From an uncultured Verrucomicrobiota bacterium (GTDB lineage: Bacteria > Verrucomicrobiota > Verrucomicrobiia > Limisphaerales > UBA9464), in assembly GCA_903864375.1 (NCBI GenBank), contig CAIPFS010000466.1, positions 1-6,899 on the forward strand: 6,899 bases of DNA, given 5' to 3'. This document shows positions 1 to 6,432 of the stretch, in pieces (position 1 is the stretch's first letter; each line of letters begins with the position of its first letter). The notes beneath the pieces are model-generated. The model was given only the letters and a program-made list of their open reading frames with translations. It did no database searches and had not been told where the DNA came from. The translations under genes and the position numbers were made by a program.

Positions 1-156
1 CTAGGATTGGAACCGTGAGCACTGCCGAGGTGAAAAACCTCACACCGCAAGCCTGGGTCAGGTAGCGGGCCAAGACATCCGAACCTTCTTGATCAGGAAA
101 TCTGCGCACCCTGAGGCATGGATCCGCCGGTCGGATACTCTTTTTCAGACAGGCTC
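1..156. mobile_element. End of an IS element, truncated by the window edge (IS5/IS1031-like terminus)
   Basis: Positions 140-156, read inward on the minus strand, give GAGCCTGTCTGAAAAAG. The first 15 bases are identical to the terminus of the IS5-family element at 6433. The terminal repeat is followed by TAA (157-159), matching the TNA target preference known for IS1031-group elements, and the other element is also flanked by TAA. The element must lie to the left, mostly outside the window. No recognisable transposase is seen in 1-139: the sequence inside the terminus does not match the 3' end of the right-hand element, so this is either the opposite (5') end of a related copy or a different element with the same ends. 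A small hairpin (GAGGT/ACCTC, 27-41) is the only other structure seen. Confidence 0.5.
140..156 (-). repeat. IS terminal inverted repeat (left copy)
   Basis: The reverse complement begins GAGCCTGTCTGAAAA, identical over 15 bases to 6433-6447 and in inverted orientation to it. TAA directly abuts the terminus (157-159), as TAA (6430-6432) abuts the other copy. Confidence 0.7.
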
Positions 157-159
157 TAA

Positions 160-288
160 GAGAATTTAGGCAAGGTGGAACTCGCCAAGAAGCTCGCCGA
201 GGTGCTCACCATCGAACAGATCGCCGCCATGCTCGGGCACTCGAACCGCAAGAACACCAAAGGCCACGTCCACAAGCGATTGCAGGGT
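160..288 (+). pseudogene. Orphan coding fragment with a helix-turn-helix-like segment
   Basis: Frame 1 is open from 160, directly after the TAA flanking the IS end, and reads ENLGKVELAKKLAEVLTIEQ and then IAAMLGHSNRKNTKG before HVHKRLQ. Third codon positions are very strongly G/C over about 40 codons, which is typical of real coding sequence and more GC-biased than the neighbouring genes. After about 288 the similarity to a plausible protein fades and the frame runs into the antisense IS4 fragment. The stretch TIEQIAAMLGHS looks like a helix-turn-helix. The K-x2-LAKKL...IA..L pattern recalls the tails of REP-associated tyrosine transposases and some recombinases, but the family cannot be assigned. 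It is most likely the 3' remnant of a gene whose front half was lost at the IS junction. Confidence 0.35.
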
Positions 289-330
289 AGGGGGCTGCGG
301 GCGTCTTGGGCCGAATGGAATGGTGGCGAC

Positions 331-484
331 GCAACAAGTGCAACGCATCCCATTTTTGCCGCAAAGCCACTCGCACCAAGGGGAAGAGCCGGCTGAAGCT
401 GCGATTCCATTCAGAAAGAAAAGCCGGATACCGCAGCAAAAGATAAACCAGCAAGCGCGTCGATACTTGCCGGCGCACGGCGTT
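331..484 (-). pseudogene. IS4-family transposase, C-terminal scrap
   Basis: Read on the minus strand, this stretch encodes NAVRRQVSTRLLVYLLLRYP followed by AFLSEWNRSFSRLFPLVRVA and LRQKWDALHLL. This is the helical C-terminal tail of IS4-family DDE transposases, downstream of the Y-(2)-R-(3)-E-(6)-K region. It is homologous, without gaps, to 6005-6158: 114 of 140 aligned bases (345-484) are identical by eye. The catalytic parts are absent because homology to the other copy stops abruptly near 485, just before the terminator of the large gene. The reading frame has no internal stop here, but it cannot make a working enzyme. Beyond 331 the frame continues to 206 with no recognisable sequence. 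Confidence 0.65.
331..484. repeat. Direct repeat, copy A (with 6005-6158)
   Basis: This is an ungapped match to 6005-6158 at a constant offset of 5674. Identity is about 86% over 345-454 and about 81% over 345-484, counted by hand. Both copies derive from the C-terminal end of an IS4-type transposase gene and lie in the same orientation, bracketing the three-gene cluster. Confidence 0.8.
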
Positions 485-511
485 GATGCAAAAAGTGGCT
501 GGTAATGATGC

Positions 512-539
512 AAAAAAGGGCGGCCATTGCTGGCCGCCC
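512..539 (-). terminator. Rho-independent terminator of the large secreted-protein gene
   Basis: GGGCGGCC (518-525) and GGCCGCCC (532-539) form a perfect 8-bp GC stem with a 6-base loop. On the minus strand the stem is followed by six T residues (A-tract at 512-517). It lies 20 bp beyond the stop codon of the minus-strand gene ending at 560, as expected for a transcript end. There is no T-tract on the plus strand, so it is directional. Confidence 0.9.
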
Positions 540-559
540 CAGGTGTCTATGGACAATGA

Positions 560-3500
560 TTATTGCTGGGTTGTGATGTAATAGAACCGCTTGCTGGGCG
601 GGTTTGTTTCAGTAAAGGTCGCGCCGGGCGAAGCGAACTGTCCTCCGTTGACGACCGTGAATGGACCCGTCAGGTTGTCCGCCCGCCAGAGTGTTGAAGC
701 TTTTGTGGTGTCGGCAGTGAAGTTAAGGACCACCCGATTGTTCGACACGGAAACAGCAACACCGCTGACGGCTTGTGGAACAGAGGAGGACTCCGCCCAA
801 GAACCGCCGTTATATTGCGCTCCGGGCGTGACGTGGTTGGTGCTGACGTAACTCTGCGGCACGAAGGCGCCTTCAATGGTGGGGAAACGTGTGAGCGAGC
901 CGTTGGGGCTTGCGTCGATGCCGGAATACAAGACCCGGTCAATGATGTTGCCGCTTCCACCACCTCCATTGTTACCGTTGCGCAGGACAAGGAGCCCGCT
1001 GCCAGTACCGGTGGTCAAGCCCAGGCCAACGGTGGACGTATAGATAGGTGTCGCAATGCCAGGAGTTTCCGGGCCGCCGCTGTAAATGATAACGGAGTTG
1101 GATGAAGAAACGCCTACCCCCGAACCCGCAGCATAGGAATCAAAGAGCAATTTTGTTCGGTTCCCATTGTCCAATGTCCACCCCGCGGCCAGATCTCCAG
1201 CGGAAAAGTTGGCTACCTCGATATATTGGTCGTTGGAGACGGTGCCAATGATGTCGGTGGCGCGTTGAAGGGGATTGAAGTGGGGGGCGGAGGCGTTTGT
1301 GGTTGGGTTAGCAAGGAATTCGGAAATCGCCATTTTTTGCTCGTCCACGCTGGGAACATAGACGGTCTCGGTGTTGGCGAAAGTGTTGCCACTGGTGGAG
1401 GTGACATTCACAGTGGCGAGATAATTGCTGGCCGATTCGGCAATAGTGGGCGTGAATTTGAAGACGGCTTTTCCGACCATGCCGCCGCTGGCGAGCACCG
1501 TCCAAGATGCACTCGCTGGAAGCCCATCGGTCAACGGTGTCAGCGTCACGTTGCCGCCTTCGGGGTCGGAAATGCTGAGGTAGGCCGTCAAGGTTTCCCC
1601 CGGACGAAGAACATTCTCGGTGTAATTATTGGTCGGCGCGTCGCCTTTGCGGGCGTTGGTCATGACGTTGGTGGTGGAGATATAGGAAACGATGTCGGAA
1701 TACCGGGTGGGAACGAATTCATAAAGTCCGAAGTAGTTTTGCAAAACCCCGTAAATCGTCACCGGGCCAGTCGGCTTGGCCTGTCCCACAATGCCGACGT
1801 AATTGTTTATATAGATGGTGGCCGTCTCTCCCGCGTGATTGGTGAACTGCAGTCCGGACATTTCATTCAGCTTGATATGATAGGAATTGTTGGTCATTGA
1901 TTCATTGGCCGAAACGAATGTTGTGCCAGCGGTCAGCATGACGTTGGACGCCACGAAGTAGGTGCCTTCCAGCATTTTCATGGCGGCCGCATTCCCTGTG
2001 ATGTTGCGATCAAATGGCAGCGGTTGGGGAGCGGGCAACGGGCCGCCGGTACTGATGATCTGAACCCCGTTCGTGCCGGTGATGGGGCTGTTGTAATCGG
2101 GCTTGATTTCCAAATTGCCCTGATAGGCTGCTAACGGCCCGGTCACCTTAACCACCGCGCCCGCCGGTGGACAGTTGGATCCGCCCGCATTGTTCCAGAA
2201 AACCATGATGCCCGCCGTGCTGTCCTGCATAAAGAATTGAGGAGCCGCACTGGTGGTCATGTTGGTCCAAGTGGTCACCGTGCCCTGGATGGTATAGTAG
2301 GAGGTGGTGTTCGTGGGGTTGTAGCCTCCATCGACCATGGCCCGCAAATCGGCGATCGCGAGGGACGGTGACGGGTTGACCTTCAAAACAGCCATTGAAC
2401 TGTTCGTGCTGTAGTAGGCTGTGGAATTGGTGATAGTCACAAAGTATTTGCCAGACTGGTTTGTGCTCAGATTAGACAGGGGCAGTGAAGCGCTAGTGGC
2501 TCCGGTAATGATATTGGTCACCAGAGTGTTTGTGTCGGGAATCCATTTCCATTGATAAGCCACCGCCGGAACGCCATGGGCAGCCACGCTGAAACCCACC
2601 GAATCGCCAATATTGTTCGTGGATGCGATCGGCGATACGTCGGAATCAATCGTCGGCGGAACAGGAGCAAGACTCACGGAAAGAAGCGCGTAGCGGGTGA
2701 CGCTTTGGCCGCCGGCATTGCTGACCACGCAGGAGTAGGTGCCGGAGTTGCCAAGACTTAGATTGGTAACCACCAGAACACTGTTGGCGGTGCCGCTGAA
2801 ATGAAGGGGATCTTCGGTGAGCGGGGTGTTGGTGTTGTAAAACCATTGATAATGGAGCGGTGCATCCGCCGCCTCACCAACCGCTAGCGTGCCAAAGGAA
2901 ACGGCGCCGGACCCCACACTTCCGGCGGCGTCTTGCGGCTGGGTGACGATGGCTGGCGTGACCGGAGCATTGGAAGCCACATCCGCAAGCATGGTGCCCA
3001 CCAAGATATAGTCAATTGCGCCTTTCCATGCCGATCCACTCGCACTTCCTTGACGAATCACCACGCTGGTCACGTTGGTTTGCGCTCCGCCGGCTGTCGG
3101 AAAAGATACTGACAATTCAGAGTCGTTGGTTGGGGCGTAGCTTGGGGTGAAAACACCAAAAGAGGCTGTTTTAGCCGTCACGTCATACTTCAGAATGATC
3201 TTATACCAAGTTGCCGTGCTCAAAGGAGCGCTCCAATCCGTTGGCGCGGTTCCTCCTACTGATAAACCATAGTTCCAGCCACTGGTGGCGGCACTGGAAA
3301 AAATGCGGGCGCTGTATCCGCCTCCGCTGGTGTTTGTGCTGTAAAGGCTTAGAAAATAGTCCCCATTGGTCGCCGTTGGAGCATTGTAAATCGCCACCAG
3401 CGAGCTCATGTAAAGAAACCCAGAATTGTAAGGTCCGCCAGGAATGTCTCTTCTCAGATCCTCACCAGAGGAGCCGCTGGAAAGGTTCGTAAAGGTGGCG

Positions 3501-3691
3501 GTTGCTCCAAACACTTGAACTGGTAGGACGCCCGCACTGGAGAAGGCCGTCCAGTTTCCTCCGGAAACCGCCGTCGCGTTGCCGTTGGTATAGGTGAAGT
3601 TTTCCTGCAGTAGCAAGCTTGCCTGAACGCTGGCGGCGAGCAGGAAAGCGGCAAACAGGCCGCCTATTTTTTTCAGGTGTGTATTCATCAT
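560..3691 (-). CDS. Large secreted multidomain protein: Ig-like, OB-like and lamin-tail domains
   Basis: The product has 1043 residues. Residues 1-24 are a signal peptide (KK, then a hydrophobic stretch ending near VQAS). Residues 25-235 resemble a LamG/concanavalin-type beta-sandwich. Two Ig-like domains follow: about 246-340, with the W and YSCVVSNAGG signature but only one Cys of the usual pair, and about 345-438. Residues 445-535 and 560-670 look like OB-fold-type modules (YYTIQGTVTTW, FFMQDSTAGIMVFW). A cadherin/Ig-like segment (680-780) leads into a lamin-tail domain at 785-965 (AISEFLANP, DQYIEVANFS, GWTLDNG). The C-terminus (970-1043) resembles the short beta-rich end domain of many Verrucomicrobia exported proteins and ends in RFYYITTQQ. 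No PEP-CTERM or other sorting tail and no catalytic motif is visible. The ATG at 3691 is chosen because it directly precedes the signal peptide; no Shine-Dalgarno is seen. It lies 42 bp downstream of the prepilin-like gene on the same strand, probably in one operon. Adhesion or binding of an extracellular polymer is an inference. Confidence 0.88.
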   Translation of the reverse strand: MMNTHLKKIGGLFAAFLLAASVQASLLLQENFTYTNGNATAVSGGNWTAFSSAGVLPVQVFGATATFTNLSSGSSGEDLRRDIPGGPYNSGFLYMSSLVAIYNAPTATNGDYFLSLYSTNTSGGGYSARIFSSAATSGWNYGLSVGGTAPTDWSAPLSTATWYKIILKYDVTAKTASFGVFTPSYAPTNDSELSVSFPTAGGAQTNVTSVVIRQGSASGSAWKGAIDYILVGTMLADVASNAPVTPAIVTQPQDAAGSVGSGAVSFGTLAVGEAADAPLHYQWFYNTNTPLTEDPLHFSGTANSVLVVTNLSLGNSGTYSCVVSNAGGQSVTRYALLSVSLAPVPPTIDSDVSPIASTNNIGDSVGFSVAAHGVPAVAYQWKWIPDTNTLVTNIITGATSASLPLSNLSTNQSGKYFVTITNSTAYYSTNSSMAVLKVNPSPSLAIADLRAMVDGGYNPTNTTSYYTIQGTVTTWTNMTTSAAPQFFMQDSTAGIMVFWNNAGGSNCPPAGAVVKVTGPLAAYQGNLEIKPDYNSPITGTNGVQIISTGGPLPAPQPLPFDRNITGNAAAMKMLEGTYFVASNVMLTAGTTFVSANESMTNNSYHIKLNEMSGLQFTNHAGETATIYINNYVGIVGQAKPTGPVTIYGVLQNYFGLYEFVPTRYSDIVSYISTTNVMTNARKGDAPTNNYTENVLRPGETLTAYLSISDPEGGNVTLTPLTDGLPASASWTVLASGGMVGKAVFKFTPTIAESASNYLATVNVTSTSGNTFANTETVYVPSVDEQKMAISEFLANPTTNASAPHFNPLQRATDIIGTVSNDQYIEVANFSAGDLAAGWTLDNGNRTKLLFDSYAAGSGVGVSSSNSVIIYSGGPETPGIATPIYTSTVGLGLTTGTGSGLLVLRNGNNGGGGSGNIIDRVLYSGIDASPNGSLTRFPTIEGAFVPQSYVSTNHVTPGAQYNGGSWAESSSVPQAVSGVAVSVSNNRVVLNFTADTTKASTLWRADNLTGPFTVVNGGQFASPGATFTETNPPSKRFYYITTQQ

Positions 3692-3700
3692 TCGCGCTTA

Positions 3701-3715
3701 TTGGTTGGTTGGTTG
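3701..3715. repeat. Short TTGG tandem repeat before the large gene
   Basis: TTGGTTGGTTGG plus TTG lies within the 42-bp gap between the prepilin-like gene and the large secreted-protein gene. On the coding strand it reads CAACCAACCAACCAA, about 10-24 bases before the ATG at 3691. It takes the place where a ribosome binding site would be expected. Confidence 0.6.
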
Positions 3716-3733
3716 TTGACCCGTAAAAGAGAA

Positions 3734-4621
3734 TTAGTTTCGGTAGATGTTCCAAATGATATCCGGGTTGTCTTTTTCCGCCCGATTTGCACCGCTGTTG
3801 TTAGGCGCGCCGTTGGTGACATAGCTGCGCTTGAAAAAGCTGGAGTGCCCGTCGAGAAATACCAGGTTGGCCCCGTTGCCGCCATGTCGTTTGGGAAACA
3901 CATAGCTGCGGTTGCATGGGAATATGCCGTTGCGGGTGGCGTCCGTGCTGCCAGCCAGATAGTTCTCGAGAGTGGGGCTGAACACGGATTCCGAAAGAAC
4001 GACCGTCGCGCTTACCTGCGGAACCCTATTGATTTTTGGCATCTGCGGATAGGTTAGTTTTCCGTAGCTGCTCCCGATGGGTGTGGTGGCTTTCAAATCA
4101 ATGTTCATCACCAAACTAAAGAAGCCGTATTTTCCGCCGGCAAGAAAAGTGTCATTTCCGGCCACTGGCGCAGAAGGACACATCCAGATTTTGCCCACGT
4201 CGTTTCCCGGGAAAGGAAATTTGGCCTGGTAAGCACCGACGCTGTTATAATAGAACTCAAGCGTCTTGGCACCAACCAGTTGTGGCAGAGTGTTAAACCA
4301 AGCCATCGGATCCTGTGGGCTGCCCGGCCCGGTGGTGGCTCCGGTGTCCACCCCGTATTGTCCGCCATCGTCGGTGCCATCGCGGGGCAGCATGTCCTGA
4401 TTCTCGCTGGCGTAAATCTGCACGGCAAGCCCCCATTGCCTCATATTGGAAAGGCATTGGATTGTCTTAGCCTTGTCCTTAGCCCTAGATAGCGACGGCA
4501 GCAACATGGCTGCTAAAATTGCAATAATGGCAATGACCACCAGCAGTTCGATCAACGTAAACGCCCGAGTAAAGATCCGGGAACTGAGGTTTTTTTTCAA
4601 ATTATTGAAAACTGCATTCAT
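3734..4621 (-). CDS. Prepilin-like (type II secretion/pseudopilin) protein with an H-x10-DG motif
   Basis: The product has the type IV prepilin N-terminus FTLIELLVVIAII, with the conserved Glu at position +5 after the cleavage site, followed by a hydrophobic helix and the family segment CLSNMRQWGLAVQIYASENQ. Near the C-terminus, KRHGGNGANLVFLDGH matches the H-x9-DG prepilin-associated motif of Verrucomicrobia and Planctomycetes, here with ten residues between H and DG. The residue before the cleavage site is Ala rather than the usual Gly. The start at 4621 gives a 20-residue basic leader (MNAVFNNLKKN...). The frame stays open to an upstream ATG at 4720, which would give a 53-residue leader, long for this family, so 4621 is preferred; neither start has a clear ribosome binding site. 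The prepilin peptidase should cleave it at the membrane. It probably serves in a secretion or surface fibre apparatus not encoded here. It is the first gene of the likely operon with the large secreted protein. Confidence 0.9.
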   Translation of the reverse strand: MNAVFNNLKKNLSSRIFTRAFTLIELLVVIAIIAILAAMLLPSLSRAKDKAKTIQCLSNMRQWGLAVQIYASENQDMLPRDGTDDGGQYGVDTGATTGPGSPQDPMAWFNTLPQLVGAKTLEFYYNSVGAYQAKFPFPGNDVGKIWMCPSAPVAGNDTFLAGGKYGFFSLVMNIDLKATTPIGSSYGKLTYPQMPKINRVPQVSATVVLSESVFSPTLENYLAGSTDATRNGIFPCNRSYVFPKRHGGNGANLVFLDGHSSFFKRSYVTNGAPNNSGANRAEKDNPDIIWNIYRN

Positions 4622-4885
4622 TTCATTTTTCAGTGCTGCGATTATGCCATTCTTATCAGCTGCGCGTGTTACATTTTCGGAACAGTCATTCAACGGTTGT
4701 GTTTCATTTTCGGCTTTCATTCGTGACTGCCTGGTCGCTGGGCTGAAAATTTGTTACACTTTTTCCAAATCCCATTGAAGGGCTTTCGATTTTTTCGGAT
4801 TTGTCACATTTTCGTCAACGCTCCGTAACAAAAGGGCGGCACAGTCGTCACGCTGCTCAAGTGTGCCGCAGCTTAACTATTAAAT
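4622..4885. promoter_or_regulatory. Divergent intergenic region with repeated GTTACATTTTCGG-like motifs
   Basis: This stretch separates the minus-strand operon from the plus-strand nuclease gene and should hold both promoters. Four related 13-mers lie on the plus strand: GTTACATTTTCGG (4668-4680), GTTTCATTTTCGG (4701-4713), GTTACACTTTTTC (4753-4765) and GTCACATTTTCGT (4803-4815). Two 8-bp inverted repeats are present: TTTGTTAC (4750-4757) with GTAACAAA (4825-4832), and GCGGCACA (4836-4843) with TGTGCCGC (4862-4869). A weak minus-strand -35-like TTGACG (4818-4813) has only an A-tract at the -10 distance. No confident promoter can be named. The first two motif copies would lie inside coding sequence if the prepilin-like gene starts at 4720. 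Confidence 0.4.
4836..4869. repeat. Inverted repeat upstream of the nuclease gene
   Basis: GCGGCACA and TGTGCCGC are perfect 8-bp arms with an 18-base loop, ending 16 bp before the ATG at 4886. This could be an operator or a hairpin in the 5' leader. There is no T-tract after it on the plus strand, so it is not a classical terminator. Confidence 0.6.
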
Positions 4886-5929
4886 ATGCGAACGAACTTA
4901 CGAATGTTTCCCCGCCTTGCCATGGTTTGCTTTGTAACCATATCAGCTTCTTGGCAAGCGGCTGCGTGGGATTACGAGGGTCATCAGGCTATCAATCACT
5001 TGGCTCTGGCCTCGCTGCCTAAGAACTTTCCGTCCTTCGCCCTGACTCCGGCGGCTCGGGATCGCATTGCCTTTCTTTCGGGCGAGCCCGATCGGTGGCG
5101 GAACACCCCCGATTTGTCATTGCAACAGAACAACGCTCCCGATCACTACATTGATCTGGAGCAATTGAAAGATTACGATTTGAACCCACAAAACCTTCCG
5201 GTGCTGCGCTATGATTTCGTCGGGGGGTTGGCCGTTTTCCGCAGCGGGCATCCCGATAAATTCCCGGTAGCCGATCCGACAAAAGACCTAGCCCACACGC
5301 GCAATCTCATTGGTTTTCTGCCTTGGACAATCACGGAATACACGGCGCGACTGAAGTCGGCTTTCAGCTATTTAAAGACCTACCAGACGGCTGGCGGCAC
5401 ACCGGCGGAAATTGAAAACGCTCAGGCTAATATTATTTACTTGATGGGCGTGATGGGTCATTTCGTTGGCGATGGCTCCCAGCCGCTTCATACCACCTTG
5501 CATTTCAATGGGTGGGTCGGCGCCAACCCGCAACATTACACCACCGAACACAGCTTTCACTCTTGGATTGATGGCGGCTACTTCCGCGCCACCGGTGGGC
5601 TGAAGCACAGCACCATGTTTGAAAAAATCCGGCCAGCCGAGCGCGTCGGCAATGCCTTGCTTTCAGACGGAGTATTTCGTGCCGTGATTGGATACCTTAG
5701 CGAACAAAACAAATTGGTTGAACCGCTTTACCAATTGGAAAAGGACGGCAAACTCTCGGGCGACGGTGAAAAGGGCCTGGTTGGCAGAACCGCGCTGGAA
5801 GCGCAGCTTGTCAGGGCGGGTCAAATGTTGGGTGACATTTGGCTCACCAGCTGGCAGGACGCGTCACCGGACACATATCTCGAACGCGCACTGGCGCTGC
5901 AACGCATACGGAAAACCGGCACCAAATAG
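4886..5929 (+). CDS. Secreted S1/P1-family nuclease (zinc-dependent)
   Basis: The 347-residue product has a signal peptide (about 1-27, ending QAAA) whose removal leaves Trp28 as the first mature residue. That is the hallmark of the S1/P1 nuclease and zinc phospholipase C fold, where the N-terminal Trp binds zinc. The other expected ligands are in place: His33 (WDYEGH), Asp69 (GEPD), His87 (PDHYID), His192, Asp196 and His202 in GHFVGDGSQPLH, and His225 and Asp229 in FHSWID. Spacings within these motifs match the family (H-x3-D-x5-H and H-x3-D). Family members cleave single-stranded DNA or RNA, or phospholipids, outside the cytoplasm using three zinc ions; nuclease is the more likely role, but substrate cannot be read from sequence. 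The ATG at 4886 gives a normal signal peptide; Met7 (4904) is a possible alternative. No Shine-Dalgarno is visible. It is transcribed divergently from the operon to its left. Confidence 0.9.
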   Translation: MRTNLRMFPRLAMVCFVTISASWQAAAWDYEGHQAINHLALASLPKNFPSFALTPAARDRIAFLSGEPDRWRNTPDLSLQQNNAPDHYIDLEQLKDYDLNPQNLPVLRYDFVGGLAVFRSGHPDKFPVADPTKDLAHTRNLIGFLPWTITEYTARLKSAFSYLKTYQTAGGTPAEIENAQANIIYLMGVMGHFVGDGSQPLHTTLHFNGWVGANPQHYTTEHSFHSWIDGGYFRATGGLKHSTMFEKIRPAERVGNALLSDGVFRAVIGYLSEQNKLVEPLYQLEKDGKLSGDGEKGLVGRTALEAQLVRAGQMLGDIWLTSWQDASPDTYLERALALQRIRKTGTK

Positions 5930-5975
5930 AGCGCCTGTGCGTTTTGTGTCACGTTTTGGCAGATCCAAATTTCAC

Positions 5976-6432
5976 TCAAGACTGGGTGGCTGTCCCATCG
6001 CCAGTTAAGAAGTGAAAGGCATCCCGTTTTTGCCGCAACGCCAATCGCACTAGGGCGAAGAGCCGGCGGAAGCGCTGATTCCGTTCAGAGAGAAAAGCCG
6101 GATACCGCAGCAAAACCTAAACCAGTAAGGTCCTTCACACCTGCGAGCGAACGACGTTCGCTCTCCCGCCCAGAGAGTCCGTCAACTGCAGCGTCTGTTT
6201 GATCGGTTCGAAGAAAACCTCGATCCGCCAGCGGCGACGATACAACTCGACGATCCTGGCGGCGCTCCATTCCAGATTGTTGCTCAAAAACACCATCCCC
6301 ACCTCCTGACCGACCATCATCACCCGGGCCACAATCCGGCGCAGGAGCTCCGAATAAAGCTGCCGCGAGGCCAGGGTTTGCAGCTCGATCAACTCATCCC
6401 GCAGTACTTTGGCATTTGCCCCCTGCTGGTAA
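5976..6432 (-). pseudogene. IS4-family transposase, C-terminal part, broken by nonsense codons and an IS
   Basis: The minus strand encodes ELIELQTLASRQLYSELLRR, then FLSNNLEWSAARIVELYRRR and WRIEVFFEPIKQTLQL, which is the IS4-family transposase region with the Y-(2)-R-(3)-E-(6)-K signature and the catalytic Glu (IEVFF). The expected Lys in the following IKQ is present. The tail RTLLV...VLLRYPAFLSE is interrupted by TGA (6135-6137, where related proteins have Trp) and TAG (6117-6119, where the left copy has Tyr), and the frame finally ends at 5976. The N-terminal two thirds are missing because the IS1031-like element begins at 6433. An open reading frame running from 6452 to 6135 borrows its first residues (TFQTGS) from the terminal repeat of that element. 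Confidence 0.75.
6005..6158. repeat. Direct repeat, copy B (with 331-484)
   Basis: This is the ungapped partner of 331-484, in the same orientation. Similarity fades before 6005. On the other side the transposase sequence continues past 6158 to 6432, while copy A has lost this part, so copy B is the longer remnant. Confidence 0.8.

Noticed and set aside
1..25. GGTTCCAATCC on the minus strand, resembling a tRNA T-arm (possible att site)
   Set aside because: The T-loop has C where a purine is required, the stem is only two or three pairs, and no acceptor, anticodon or D arm is seen.
206..330. Minus-strand continuation of the IS4 scrap frame
   Set aside because: Homology with the other copy ends at 331 and the codons from 330 to 206 give no transposase-like sequence; the strand opposite (160-288) is the better coding candidate.
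1226..1900. A 224-codon plus-strand open frame inside the large secreted-protein gene
   Set aside because: It is antisense to a protein with clear domains and a signal peptide, has Gly/Val/Arg-rich non-descript composition and no recognisable motif; it is a shadow of the codon bias on the other strand.
4790..4818. Candidate minus-strand promoter TTGACG with an A-tract at 17 bp
   Set aside because: The -10 element would be AAAAAA or AAAAAT, a poor match, and promoter rules for this organism are unknown.
5932..5948. Possible weak terminator after the nuclease gene (GCGC-CTGT-GCGT followed by TTT)
   Set aside because: The stem is only four or five pairs including a G-T pair and the T-run is short; too weak to call.
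5688..6008. A 106-codon plus-strand open frame overlapping the end of the nuclease gene
   Set aside because: It lies in another frame of the nuclease, whose zinc-binding motifs fix the true frame, and its Arg/Trp-rich product resembles nothing.
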